Assembly: GCA_964605775.1 (NCBI GenBank) | Contig: CAZSDU010000005.1 | Coordinates: 62,001 to 126,000, forward strand | DNA from: CAZSDU01 sp964605775 | GTDB lineage: Bacteria; Bacteroidota; Bacteroidia; Bacteroidales; FEN-979 | Direction: 5' to 3' | DNA: 64,000 bases | Part shown: in pieces, positions 1-9,181 of the stretch | How positions within the stretch are numbered: the first letter of the stretch is position 1 | Layout of the letters: each line of letters begins with the position of its first letter | Position numbers and translations under genes: made by a program | The notes under the pieces: generated by a model | Databases searched by the model: none | What the model was told of the DNA's origin: nothing | What the model saw: only the letters and a program-made list of their open reading frames with translations

Positions 1-435
1 CTACTGTCCTTAAGCCTTTGGTCGGGACTGAGCGCTTTCAGTCAGGTTCATAAAGCTGATGATATTATCGGGACCTGGCTGAATGAAGAAGCCACCGGAA
101 AAGTGCAGATTTTCAAAGAAGGCAGTAAGTATTTCGGGAAACTGGTCTGGTTGAAAGAGCCAATTGACAAGGAGACCGGGCTTTCCAGGAAAGATAAGGA
201 AAACCCTGACCTCCACCTGAAAACAATGCCTCTGATCGGTCTGGTGAATTTGAAAAATTTCGTATTCAACGGAAAAGATGAATGGGCCAACGGGACGATC
301 TATGATCCAAAAAACGGGAAAACATATAAATGCTATATACAGTTTGAATCGACCAACCGTTTGAAGATTCGCGGGTATATCGGATTCTCCTTATTGGGTA
401 GAAATACTTACTGGACAAAAACAACACCGCCGTAA
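1..435 (+). CDS. DUF2147 family exported protein, 5' end cut by window
   Basis: The reading frame is open from base 1, so the start lies outside the window and 144 residues are visible. The visible N-terminus is the hydrophobic end of a signal peptide finishing in AFSQ, followed by the DUF2147 pattern: a GTWLNEEATGKVQIF strand early, a GKLVWLKEP strand, a central LVNLKNF segment, IYDPKNGKTYKCYI, and a final LKIRGYIGFSLLGRNTYW. DUF2147 proteins are small exported beta-rich proteins, common in Bacteroidota and Proteobacteria, of unknown biochemical role. The ABC exporter genes follow after 8 bases on the same strand, so co-transcription is possible, but nothing in the sequence proves a shared function. 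Confidence 0.85.
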   Translation, partial: LLSLSLWSGLSAFSQVHKADDIIGTWLNEEATGKVQIFKEGSKYFGKLVWLKEPIDKETGLSRKDKENPDLHLKTMPLIGLVNLKNFVFNGKDEWANGTIYDPKNGKTYKCYIQFESTNRLKIRGYIGFSLLGRNTYWTKTTPP

Positions 436-443
436 TCCAGCTC

Positions 444-1361
444 ATGATCTCCATTTCCGTTCAGCACATTCATAAAAAATATGGGGAGACCGTTGCGCTC
501 CATGATCTTTCTTGTGAGATCGGCAAAGGAGAACTATTCGGTTTCATTGGTTCCGACGGGGCCGGAAAATCTACATTATTCCGCATCCTGACCACCCTGA
601 TACTGCCTGACAGGGGCTTTGCAAGTATTGAAGGCTTTGATGTCGTCAAGGATTACAAAAAAATCAGGAATATACTGGGTTATATGCCCGGGAAGTTTTC
701 TCTTTATCAGGACCTGAGTGTGGAGGAAAACCTGAATTTTTTCGCTACCATTTTTGGGACAAGCCTGAAGGTAAATTATCCTTTGATCAAGGACATCTAC
801 AGCCAGATTGAGCCATTTAAGAAACGTAAAGCCGGAAAACTCTCCGGAGGAATGAAGCAGAAGCTTGCCTTGTCCTGTGCCCTGATTCATCAACCCATTG
901 TTCTTTTTCTTGACGAACCAACCACCGGAGTGGATGCTGTATCCCGCTGGGAGTTCTGGGAAATGCTGAGAAGGCTGAAAGAGAGCGGGATTACGATTGT
1001 TGTTTCAACCCCTTATATGGATGAAGCCAGCCTTTGCGATCGGATTGCTTTAATTCAGGACGGGAAAATTATGAAAATCAATTCTCCTGCCCAGATCATT
1101 GACGCCTATCCATCTGCGCTGATCTCCATCAAATCCGGTGATCTGTATCGATTGCTCAAGGATTTAAAGGAATTTCCTCATACCCGTTCCGTTCATGCTT
1201 TCGGGCAATGCGTTCATTTGTCTTATAAAGACAGCCTGGCCGATATTAGTGAAGTGGATTCATTCCTGGCTCAGAGAAATCACGGAAACATTGAAATACA
1301 ACACATCAAGCCAAGTATTGAAGATTGCTTTATGGAATTAATGGTAGTTGATAAGGAATAG
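444..1361 (+). CDS. ABC-2 type exporter ATPase (NBD1, H-loop His missing)
   Basis: A 305-residue cytoplasmic ATP-binding subunit of a drug/lipid-type ABC-2 exporter (YbhF/CcmA-like). Walker A GSDGAGKST lies at residues 36-44, a canonical LSGGMKQ signature near 133-139, and Walker B with D-loop FLDEPTTGVD near 155-164. The H-loop, normally TH before YMDEA, reads STPYMDEA, so the catalytic switch His is Pro190. About 80 C-terminal residues form the usual regulatory extension. A second ATPase follows after 3 bases, then two permeases, so the exporter is probably a heterodimer on both levels. With the partner's altered signature this predicts one active and one degenerate ATP site. Substrate is unknown. 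Confidence 0.93.
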   Translation: MISISVQHIHKKYGETVALHDLSCEIGKGELFGFIGSDGAGKSTLFRILTTLILPDRGFASIEGFDVVKDYKKIRNILGYMPGKFSLYQDLSVEENLNFFATIFGTSLKVNYPLIKDIYSQIEPFKKRKAGKLSGGMKQKLALSCALIHQPIVLFLDEPTTGVDAVSRWEFWEMLRRLKESGITIVVSTPYMDEASLCDRIALIQDGKIMKINSPAQIIDAYPSALISIKSGDLYRLLKDLKEFPHTRSVHAFGQCVHLSYKDSLADISEVDSFLAQRNHGNIEIQHIKPSIEDCFMELMVVDKE

Positions 1362-1364
1362 GCC

Positions 1365-2108
1365 ATGGCCGAAAAAAGGAAAAATATTATAGTGGTTAAG
1401 GATTTGGTCAAGAAGTTTGGTGCTTTTGTGGCCAATGATCATTTGACTTTCACGGTCGGGGAAGGGGAAATTTTTGGTTTTCTCGGGGCTAACGGAGCCG
1501 GAAAAACCACTGCTATAAAAATTCTCTGTGGCCTTATTTATCCGACTTCCGGAGAATTAAATGTGGCGGGTTATGATATTTATACTCAGCGCGAAAAAGT
1601 GAAAAGGAGCATAGGGTATATGAGTCAGAAGTTTTCACTCTATGATGATCTGACTGTATATGAAAATATCCGGTTCTACGGTGGAATCTATGGGATAAAA
1701 AAGAAAGAGCTGGAGCAACGCGCAGACCTGTTGATTGACCGACTGGAACTTCAGGATGCGAGAAACAAGTTGATTCGCGAGCTTCCTTTAGGCTGGAAGC
1801 AAAAACTGGCCTTTTCTGTGGCCATAATCCATAATCCGAAAATCGTATTCCTGGACGAGCCGACCAGCGGAGTTGATCCGATTACACGCAGGCAATTTTG
1901 GAACATGATTGATGAGGCGACTAAAAAAGGAATTACGGCTTTTGTTACAACGCATTACATGGATGAAGCGGAATATTGCGATCGTGTTTGCATCATGGCC
2001 GAAGGCAAAATCACGGCGCTGGATACCCCTGAAAATCTGAAAAATCAATACAAGGCCGAAAGGATGAATGAGGTGTTTATAAAGTTGGCCAGGCTTTCAA
2101 TAAAATAA
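1365..2108 (+). CDS. ABC-2 type exporter ATPase (NBD2, degenerate signature)
   Basis: A 247-residue ABC ATPase, the second of the operon. Walker A GANGAGKTT is at residues 41-49 and Walker B FLDEPTSGVD follows the signature. The signature motif is LPLGWKQ (140-146) instead of LSGGxxQ. This variant is also known from fused YbhF/RbbA-like ATPases. The H-loop is intact (TTHYMDEA, His197). The protein lacks the long C-terminal extension of its neighbour. It sits 3 bases after NBD1 and 5 before the first permease, so a single transcript and complex are likely. It is complementary to NBD1: where one subunit is degenerate the other is canonical. Confidence 0.93.
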   Translation: MAEKRKNIIVVKDLVKKFGAFVANDHLTFTVGEGEIFGFLGANGAGKTTAIKILCGLIYPTSGELNVAGYDIYTQREKVKRSIGYMSQKFSLYDDLTVYENIRFYGGIYGIKKKELEQRADLLIDRLELQDARNKLIRELPLGWKQKLAFSVAIIHNPKIVFLDEPTSGVDPITRRQFWNMIDEATKKGITAFVTTHYMDEAEYCDRVCIMAEGKITALDTPENLKNQYKAERMNEVFIKLARLSIK

Positions 2109-2113
2109 ATGGC

Positions 2114-3220
2114 ATGAAACGTTTCTGGGGATTCGTTAAAAAAGAATTTTTCCATATTTTCCGGGATTACCGGACCCTGCTCATTCTGTTCGGAATGCCT
2201 GCCATTCAATTGATGTTGTTTGGTTATGTCATCACCAATGAAATTAAAGACGCCAGAATTGCCATACTGGACAACTCAAAGGATGTAATGACCAGAAAAA
2301 TCAGCGATAAGATATTATCCTCCGGTTACTTCCGCTTAGATCGTAATCTCACAAACGTTGGAGAGATTGAAGCTGTTTTCAGGCAAGGGGAAGTGAAGCT
2401 GGTCCTGATTTTTGAAAATGATTTCGCTCAAAAACTGGAAAAAACCGGAAAAGCTAAAATTCAGATCATTGGCGATGCCTCTGATCCGAATACCGCTAAT
2501 ATCCTGGTTAATTATACGAATGGCATCATCAATAATTTTCTGATTTCAATCAATACAGAAAAAGTTCCTCTTCAAATTATTCCCGAGGTCAGAATGATGT
2601 ACAATGGCTCTTTGAAAGGGGTGTATATGTTTGTTCCTGGTTTGATGGCCATGCTTCTAATGCTGATCTCCGCCCTGATGACTTCCTTATCCATCACCCG
2701 TGAGAAAGAATTGGGGACCATGGAATTATTGCTTGCCTCTCCCCTGAAACCATTCCAGATTATTGTCGGAAAAGTATTTCCTTACGTCTTTCTCGCCTTT
2801 ATTGATGCCTGTATCATTTTGATCCTCGGAAACACCATTTTTGGTGTTCCTGTTCAGGGCAGCGTCATACTTTTATTATCGGAAAGCTTTCTTTTTATCT
2901 GTATGGCGCTTTCTTTAGGTATTCTGATTTCAACCATTACCGACAGCCAGCAGGTGGCCATGATGATTTCCTTAGTAGCTTTAATGTTGCCGACGATTCT
3001 TTTAAGCGGATTTATTTTCCCGGTAGAGAATATGCCCTGGATACTTCAGGTTTTATGTTATCTGATGCCCCCCAAGTACTTCATTACAATCATCAAAAGC
3101 ATCATGCTGCAGGGCAATGGATTCCTTTATGTATGGCAGGAGACCCTGATACTGATCGGATTTACCACAATTTTTCTGATCATCAGCATCAAAAAATTTA
3201 ACATCCGTCTGGTCTTATGA
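2114..3220 (+). CDS. ABC-2 type exporter permease 1 (YbhS/YbhR-like)
   Basis: A 368-residue inner-membrane permease of the ABC2_membrane_3 type. There is one N-terminal membrane segment (about residues 22-42), a soluble extracytoplasmic domain of roughly 130 residues, and five more C-terminal membrane helices. The stretch TREKELGTMELLLASPLKP after the second helix is the conserved cytoplasmic coupling loop of this family, and the final helix ends in basic residues. The start is 5 bases after the ATPase stop, and the stop overlaps the next permease by ATGA (3217-3220), typical of translational coupling. It likely pairs with the second permease as a heterodimer. Confidence 0.92.
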   Translation: MKRFWGFVKKEFFHIFRDYRTLLILFGMPAIQLMLFGYVITNEIKDARIAILDNSKDVMTRKISDKILSSGYFRLDRNLTNVGEIEAVFRQGEVKLVLIFENDFAQKLEKTGKAKIQIIGDASDPNTANILVNYTNGIINNFLISINTEKVPLQIIPEVRMMYNGSLKGVYMFVPGLMAMLLMLISALMTSLSITREKELGTMELLLASPLKPFQIIVGKVFPYVFLAFIDACIILILGNTIFGVPVQGSVILLLSESFLFICMALSLGILISTITDSQQVAMMISLVALMLPTILLSGFIFPVENMPWILQVLCYLMPPKYFITIIKSIMLQGNGFLYVWQETLILIGFTTIFLIISIKKFNIRLVL

Positions 3221-4335
3221 GAACGATACTGTATATCATCCAAAAAGAGTTTCTTCAGGTTTTTCGAAATAAGACCATGTTGCCGATTATTTTTGTCGTT
3301 CCCATCGTTCAGTTAATCATTCTGGTAAATGCTGCGACTTTTGAAATGAAACATATCCGGATGTCGGTGGTTGACCTTGATCTTTCCGGTACTTCCAGAA
3401 GACTTGTCGGCAAGTTCGAGGGATCTCCGTTTTATCAGGTCCATACACGCTCCTTTTCTTATGAGGACGCTGAGCATGAAATGAAAAAAGGAAATATTGA
3501 CATGATACTGCAAATTCCTTCAGGTTTCGAAAAGACGCTGATCAAAGAAAATCATGCCAAGGTCCAGTTTATGATCAATGCCATCAATGGTCAGACCGCC
3601 GGACTGATCAATGCTTACTCTACCATGATACTGTTTGATTATAACCGGGATCTTCTCATCGAGCATAATAATCCGGGTCAATTTTCCAGCTTGAGGAACA
3701 TCCAGACCGATTACAGTTACTGGTACAATCCTAAGCTGGACTATAAAACCTATATGGTTCCGGGAATCCTGGTTTTGCTGGTCACCATTATCGGGTTATT
3801 GCTTTCCGGGATGAACATAGTCCGTGAAAAAGAAATCGGCACCATCGAACAGATCAATGTCACTCCAATCAATAAAATCCAGTTCATCGCCGGGAAACTC
3901 ACCCCATTCTGGATCATCGCACTGTTTGAGCTTGCTTTTGGTCTTTTGATAGGAAAACTGCTGTTTAATATTCCAATAGAAGGAAGCTTATGGTTAATTT
4001 TTTTATCTGCCGCTGTTTACCTTTTTGTAATTTTGTCATTCGGACTGCTGATCTCAACAATGACGAATACACAACAGCAATCCATGCTTGTTTCGTTCTT
4101 TTTTATGGTGGTCTTCATTTTAATGAGTGGCTTGTTCACGCCTATTGAGAGCATGCCCCCTTGGGCTCAGATACTTGACAGACTAAACCCGTTGATGTAT
4201 TTTATAAAAATTATGCGGATGGTGCTGTTAAAAGGTTCGACATTCACGGATATACGGATGCATTTTTTCTCTCTTGTGATGTATGCATTGTGTATGATCA
4301 GCCTGGCCATCTTCAGGTATAGGAAAGTAGCTTAA
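3217..4335 (+). CDS. ABC-2 type exporter permease 2
   Basis: A 372-residue permease of the same architecture as its upstream neighbour: one N-terminal helix near residues 21-40, a large extracytoplasmic domain, then five helices. The coupling-loop motif VREKEIGTIEQINVTPI is clear. It starts inside the stop codon of permease 1. The two permeases are clearly related yet divergent, as expected for the two halves of a heterodimer. In other bacteria such sets also include an HlyD-type adaptor and a TolC partner; neither is seen downstream here, so any adaptor must lie upstream of the window or elsewhere. Confidence 0.92.
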   Translation: MRTILYIIQKEFLQVFRNKTMLPIIFVVPIVQLIILVNAATFEMKHIRMSVVDLDLSGTSRRLVGKFEGSPFYQVHTRSFSYEDAEHEMKKGNIDMILQIPSGFEKTLIKENHAKVQFMINAINGQTAGLINAYSTMILFDYNRDLLIEHNNPGQFSSLRNIQTDYSYWYNPKLDYKTYMVPGILVLLVTIIGLLLSGMNIVREKEIGTIEQINVTPINKIQFIAGKLTPFWIIALFELAFGLLIGKLLFNIPIEGSLWLIFLSAAVYLFVILSFGLLISTMTNTQQQSMLVSFFFMVVFILMSGLFTPIESMPPWAQILDRLNPLMYFIKIMRMVLLKGSTFTDIRMHFFSLVMYALCMISLAIFRYRKVA

Positions 4336-4344
4336 ACATAGCGT

Positions 4345-5772
4345 TTGAATAAATCCAAAAAAGTACTCCGAATCCTGAGAAATGTTTTTCTGGGATTCAT
4401 TGTGTTGATCATCGCCATATTGATCACGCGGAATCTTATTGAAAAGAAAAAAGAAAAACACAGAGACAGCCTTAGCCGGATTAAAGAAAGGGGATACCTT
4501 GTTGCCCTGACGGATCAAAACACCCTGAATTATTTTATATACCGGGGAGAGCCAATGGGCTATCAACTGGAGTTACTGGAATCATTTTCCAGATTCCTGG
4601 GTGTGCCCCTCAAAATTGTCTGCAGCAAGGATCCCTCAAAATTGTATTATTATTTACAGTATCATGTTGCCGACCTCATTGCGCTTAATCTTCCGGTTTC
4701 TGATGAGGGAAAAGAATTTGTTGAATTCAGCAATCCATTTGGAGAAACCAGGTTAGTCCTGGTTCAAAGAAAACATGGGGCAAATGAAAAAACCCTGTTC
4801 ATCGACCAGAACTCTATTCGGGATTTCCCCCCTGATACGGTATTTGTCAGATATGACTTGCTTTCTGAGCCCTTTTATCAAAAATTTTTAAAAGCATGCC
4901 GTCATAGGGCCATCATTAAAAAAGTTCAAGGCGTAAGCCAGGAAGAGCTGATCCGTATGGTTTCGGATGGTAGTATCCCTTATGCCCTTTGTCAGGAAAA
5001 CATGGCCATGGTATATAAGCGTTACTACCTGAATATTGATGCCTCTCTGGTGGTTTCTCCTCTTTTTCCTTTTGCCTGGGGAACTGATCATGCATCCGAT
5101 TCCCTGCTCAATAAAATCAATGAATGGATAACTGCCATCAAATTGTCCAAAGAATTAAAAAGAACATATCTTGACTATTTTGATCATCAGCGTATCGTTA
5201 AATTCTTTAACAGTGAATATTTTTCAATCAATGGACAAAAACTTTCCCCTTTTGATCCGGAAATCAAAAAGTACAGTCAATGGATCAACTGGGACTGGCG
5301 CTTACTTGCTTCCTTGATTTATGAAGAATCCAATTTCAGACTTGGTCAGATTTCCACCCATTCGGCCAGCGGACTCATGCAACTGATGCCCGAAATTGCA
5401 GCAAAATATGGTGCTGACAGCACTTCCACACCGGGTCAGCAAATTGCTGCAGGGGTTAAATATATCCGTTATCTGGAAAAAAACCTGCCGGCAGAAATCA
5501 CTCATCCCAGGGAACGTATTCATTTTCTACTGGCCGCGTATAATGTTGGAATCGGACGCATACTGGCGGCTCGTGAAAAAGCAAAAAAATTTGGGCGGGA
5601 TCCTAACACCTGGAATGGTCACGTGGATTATTACCTGCTCAGAAAATCAAAAAAAGATCCTTATTTCCAAGCCGACACTTCATCTTTTATTCCGGTCGAT
5701 TACAAAATGGAAGGATTTGTGGATGATATCATGAACCGTTACCAGCATTATAAAAATATCATCCCCCAATAA
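4345..5772 (+). CDS. MltF-like membrane-bound lytic transglycosylase
   Basis: A 475-residue envelope protein with an N-terminal membrane anchor (about 14-31). A periplasmic substrate-binding-protein-like module (SBP_bac_3 type, about 45-275) is followed by a lytic transglycosylase (SLT) domain (about 300-440). The SLT signature is visible as ASLIYEESNFR, with the presumed catalytic Glu at 328, then SASGLMQLMPEIAAKYG and LAAYNVGIGR. MltF enzymes cleave the MurNAc-GlcNAc bond with anhydro-product formation. The only in-frame start near the N-terminus is TTG at 4345, nine bases after the permease stop, so it may belong to the exporter operon. Its last 14 bases overlap the convergent epimerase gene. 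Confidence 0.88.
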   Translation: MNKSKKVLRILRNVFLGFIVLIIAILITRNLIEKKKEKHRDSLSRIKERGYLVALTDQNTLNYFIYRGEPMGYQLELLESFSRFLGVPLKIVCSKDPSKLYYYLQYHVADLIALNLPVSDEGKEFVEFSNPFGETRLVLVQRKHGANEKTLFIDQNSIRDFPPDTVFVRYDLLSEPFYQKFLKACRHRAIIKKVQGVSQEELIRMVSDGSIPYALCQENMAMVYKRYYLNIDASLVVSPLFPFAWGTDHASDSLLNKINEWITAIKLSKELKRTYLDYFDHQRIVKFFNSEYFSINGQKLSPFDPEIKKYSQWINWDWRLLASLIYEESNFRLGQISTHSASGLMQLMPEIAAKYGADSTSTPGQQIAAGVKYIRYLEKNLPAEITHPRERIHFLLAAYNVGIGRILAAREKAKKFGRDPNTWNGHVDYYLLRKSKKDPYFQADTSSFIPVDYKMEGFVDDIMNRYQHYKNIIPQ

Positions 5773-6778
5773 TTCGCTGGTCTTTCAGGAAAAAATCACA
5801 AATTTCACGGATGGAACCTTCCACTGGAATAAACTCAATCCCCAGTGCTTTCCTTAACTTTTCATGGGAGTATTGGTAAACCTGTGATGTTGTAACGGCC
5901 ATTTCCCTAGTGATTTCAGGTTTTGAACCGGTCAGGAAGGACCGTATCGCTTCCATTCTCCAGGCAATGGCTGTCAAAGCCGGAGGAACATTGATTGCCG
6001 GTGCAGGTTTATTGAGATATCTGGCCACAAGCGTGAAAAATTCCATATAGGTCAGATTTTCCGACGAACAAATAAAACGTTCTCCGAAAATCCCTTTTTC
6101 CATCAATCCAATCATACTTCTGGTAATATCCCGGACATCTACATATCCGTTTACTCCGCTGGTAGCATATTTTAAGCCTTCCCAGACCAGTCTGAACAAC
6201 CCGGAATTGTCATTCCAGAATCCAGGTCCAAGAATGAGTGAAGGATTGACGATCACGGCCTTCAGTCCCTCTTCTATCCCCCTCCAAACTTCACGTTCCG
6301 CACCATATTTACTGATGGCATAAACGGAATTTTTCGAAGATGGTTTCCAATGCGTTTCCTCGTCACTGATGCCGTCGTTTTCAGCTCTGCCGAGCGTAGC
6401 CACGGAACTTACATAACAGAATTTCTGGACCTGATGCTCCAGTGCGAGATGAATAAGATTGGCCGTACCGTCAATATTTACCTTAAGCATGGTTTTATGG
6501 TCGCTCGGATAAAAAGAAACGATAGCCCCGGTATGATATACTTCTGTTATCCCCTGGAGGGCTTCCTCCATGGCTCCGAAATCAAGTAAATCGGCCTCAA
6601 CCCACCGAATCTTTCCAAACAGGTCGTCTGCCTGGTCGGAATAGTAAGAAAAAACCTTATGAACCATTGAGATATCGCTTGTTTTGCGTTTAATCGCGCG
6701 AACAGCTGAACCTTTTTGCGCCAGGTCGAAAAGAAGATGTGAGCCCAGAAGGCCGGTACCGCCGGTAACAAGAATCAT
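5759..6778 (-). CDS. NAD-dependent epimerase/dehydratase (extended SDR)
   Basis: A 339-residue extended short-chain dehydrogenase. The Rossmann motif TGGTGLLGSHL lies at residues 5-15, an acidic residue pair EADLLD follows near 63, and the SSVATLG strand and YAISK catalytic motif give the usual Ser/Tyr/Lys set. The substrate cannot be read from the sequence; relatives act on nucleotide sugars, dihydroflavonols or hydroxysteroids. It converges on the lytic transglycosylase, overlapping by 14 bases at the 3' ends. PBP1C lies 45 bases upstream on the same strand, so it may be the last gene of that transcript. Confidence 0.88.
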   Translation of the reverse strand: MILVTGGTGLLGSHLLFDLAQKGSAVRAIKRKTSDISMVHKVFSYYSDQADDLFGKIRWVEADLLDFGAMEEALQGITEVYHTGAIVSFYPSDHKTMLKVNIDGTANLIHLALEHQVQKFCYVSSVATLGRAENDGISDEETHWKPSSKNSVYAISKYGAEREVWRGIEEGLKAVIVNPSLILGPGFWNDNSGLFRLVWEGLKYATSGVNGYVDVRDITRSMIGLMEKGIFGERFICSSENLTYMEFFTLVARYLNKPAPAINVPPALTAIAWRMEAIRSFLTGSKPEITREMAVTTSQVYQYSHEKLRKALGIEFIPVEGSIREICDFFLKDQRIIGG

Positions 6779-6823
6779 AGCTTGGGTTTAAAGCTGCAAA
6801 GGTAGAAAAAAGTAATCCTTTCT

Positions 6824-9181
6824 TTATCTCCGGTCATCTTTGGTTAAAATTTCAAATCTGATATTGAGGGTTTCACCTTTTTGATCGATCAGGGTAAGGT
6901 GATGCATGCCTTTCTCCGGCGAAATAGCCATCTGGTGTAATTGTACAGTTGATCCGATAAAGCGCTTATCGAGATGCCAATAGACGAGGGCTTCAGGATC
7001 ACGGTGGGCAAGTTTAAAAATACTGCTTCCTGTTTTTCCATCAAGATCGACAGGTACGTAAATCTTCGAGTTGGATTTGGGATAGATCATGTCCATATTC
7101 CGGGTATTTCCTCCTGCCATGCAATCAAGCCGGAATGGAGGGAGGATTTTATAAAAAGGGTTTTTATTCCGGAAATACCATTCTATCACGGGAGGCAGAA
7201 CAAACCATGAAACATGCTGCATATTTTCGGGAGATTCACAGTTTGAATTTACCTGCCATTTTCCCGATTTATCCAGATGTACAATCTGATGATACGGACA
7301 AGATTCCGTTTGTACTCCTTTTTTTTGAACCCAAAGGGTATCCACCCATTCACAGAGAGAAGATGCACGGTATCCGCTGTAATGGCATACAGGCATGAAA
7401 ACCATGTCGTCATAAGGGGTGGGAAACCACGATGTCGTCGGTAGGATTTTAAAAATATCAAAAAGGATAGGCGCTGCAACTCCTATTCCGGTAAGGCCAG
7501 GCCGGCCTTCCCCGGAGGCATTCCCCACCCATACCCCCACGACATATTCCGGGGTGACCCCTATGGACCAGGCATCGCGGTTACCAAAACTGGTGCCCGT
7601 TTTCCAGGCAATCTTCGTTCCTGATCCAAATCGCTGCCATTGCAGTTCCTCGTCCGGGCGGGCAACTTCTACCATGGCTTCCAGCGTCAGCCATATCGAG
7701 GCTGCATCAAACCATGAAGTGCGGTCGGAAAAAAATTCCGGTTTGCCTGGATGTGCTTTTTTATAATAAGGGGAATGAAAATCGGTTTTGGAATATTTTC
7801 CTTGGGTGGATGAAAAATGATTCAGTGTTCTTGCCATGGAAGCATAGATGCCGGTTAAATCCCACAAGTTGGCCTCCGCCCCGCCCAGGATAAGCGATAA
7901 GCCGTAATGATCCGCAGGCTTGGTGAGTGTAGTCATTCCTATATTTCTCAGCAGGTTGCAAAAAGGATCATACCCATAGGTTTGAAGCATTTTGACCGCA
8001 GGAATGTTCAGGGAACGGGAAAGGGCTCGGCTGGCAGGGACTGCACCGTCGTACCCCAGGGTAAAGTTTTCAGGGATAAATCCACCGATTTGCATGGGAA
8101 TATCTGGGATCAGGGAATTTGGGAGCAGCAGCCCTTCATGCAGCATGGCTGCATAAAGAAACGGTTTTAAAATACTCCCGGTACTGCGTGGAGCGGTGAT
8201 GATATCAACATCTTTCCCTTTTTCGCTCATTCCGGGTTCAGTCAGGTTACCGATATAAGCCAGGACTTTCCCCGTATTGACCTCCAACACAAGGGCCGCG
8301 GCATTGTTGATCTGATTTGCCCTAAGCTGAATGGCATGCATTTTCAGGATACTGGTAATTCTTTCCTGAAAGGTATGATTCACAGTGGATGTAATGATCT
8401 TACCCCTGTTCCCTTCTTTAACAGCCCTTTCCAGTAAATGGGGTGCCCATTGGGGAAGCGGGAATGGTTTCCCGGGGAGGGGTTCACTCTTGGCCAAAAC
8501 ACAAGTGACAGAGTCAATAATACTGCGTTGATACAATATGTTCAGCAAACGGTCACGTTTTTCCAGCAGATGTGTGAGGTTTCGCCCGGGATAGATCAAC
8601 CCGGGACTATTGGGTAAAACAGCCAGTGTAGCGGATTCTGCCCAGGAAAGATGATCGGCATCCTTGCCAAAATACCGCCACGAAGCCGCATCCAGCCCGA
8701 CAACATTTCCCCCAAAAGGAGCATGAGAGGCGTACAAACGTAAAATATCCGCTTTGCTATGGGTCAGTTCAAGACGGAATGCAAGAATCAATTCAATGAA
8801 TTTTTCGGCATAGGTCCTGGGTTTGTTTTTCCGTGAAAGCCGGATAAGCTGCATGGTGATGGTACTCCCTCCACTTACAATTTTATGCTTTTTATTATTC
8901 AAGTGCAGGGCCCTGATCAATGCAACAGGGTTAAAACCCGGATGATAACGAAATTTTCTGTCCTCAAAATGTATGATGGCCTGGCTGAATTTCTCGGGGA
9001 TTTTTTCGGATTCAGGGAAGCGCCATTGGTGATCATTCGCAATTTTTGCTCCAAGTAATTGTCCTTCATTATCCAGCAGAACTGTCGAAGTCGGATCATG
9101 GAATAATGGGCCGGATAGAGAAAACCAGAAAAGTAGCAAGATCATTCCCGGCACAAACCAGATCAGTAATTTATTTTTCAT
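6824..9181 (-). CDS. pbpC: Penicillin-binding protein 1C
   Basis: A 785-residue bifunctional peptidoglycan synthase with an N-terminal membrane anchor (about 5-24). The GT51 glycosyltransferase domain carries HFEDRKFRYHPG (Glu73) and the GGSTITMQL motif. The transpeptidase domain has the SxxK motif as SILK (Ser336) and a KTGT motif near residue 540. A C-terminal region of about 100 residues matches the BiPBP_C extension specific to PBP1C. The gene overlaps the upstream alpha-2-macroglobulin by 4 bases (ATGA). The same pair occurs in Proteobacteria (yfhM-pbpC) and is thought to trap proteases entering the periplasm while repairing the wall. Confidence 0.95.
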   Translation of the reverse strand: MKNKLLIWFVPGMILLLFWFSLSGPLFHDPTSTVLLDNEGQLLGAKIANDHQWRFPESEKIPEKFSQAIIHFEDRKFRYHPGFNPVALIRALHLNNKKHKIVSGGSTITMQLIRLSRKNKPRTYAEKFIELILAFRLELTHSKADILRLYASHAPFGGNVVGLDAASWRYFGKDADHLSWAESATLAVLPNSPGLIYPGRNLTHLLEKRDRLLNILYQRSIIDSVTCVLAKSEPLPGKPFPLPQWAPHLLERAVKEGNRGKIITSTVNHTFQERITSILKMHAIQLRANQINNAAALVLEVNTGKVLAYIGNLTEPGMSEKGKDVDIITAPRSTGSILKPFLYAAMLHEGLLLPNSLIPDIPMQIGGFIPENFTLGYDGAVPASRALSRSLNIPAVKMLQTYGYDPFCNLLRNIGMTTLTKPADHYGLSLILGGAEANLWDLTGIYASMARTLNHFSSTQGKYSKTDFHSPYYKKAHPGKPEFFSDRTSWFDAASIWLTLEAMVEVARPDEELQWQRFGSGTKIAWKTGTSFGNRDAWSIGVTPEYVVGVWVGNASGEGRPGLTGIGVAAPILFDIFKILPTTSWFPTPYDDMVFMPVCHYSGYRASSLCEWVDTLWVQKKGVQTESCPYHQIVHLDKSGKWQVNSNCESPENMQHVSWFVLPPVIEWYFRNKNPFYKILPPFRLDCMAGGNTRNMDMIYPKSNSKIYVPVDLDGKTGSSIFKLAHRDPEALVYWHLDKRFIGSTVQLHQMAISPEKGMHHLTLIDQKGETLNIRFEILTKDDRR

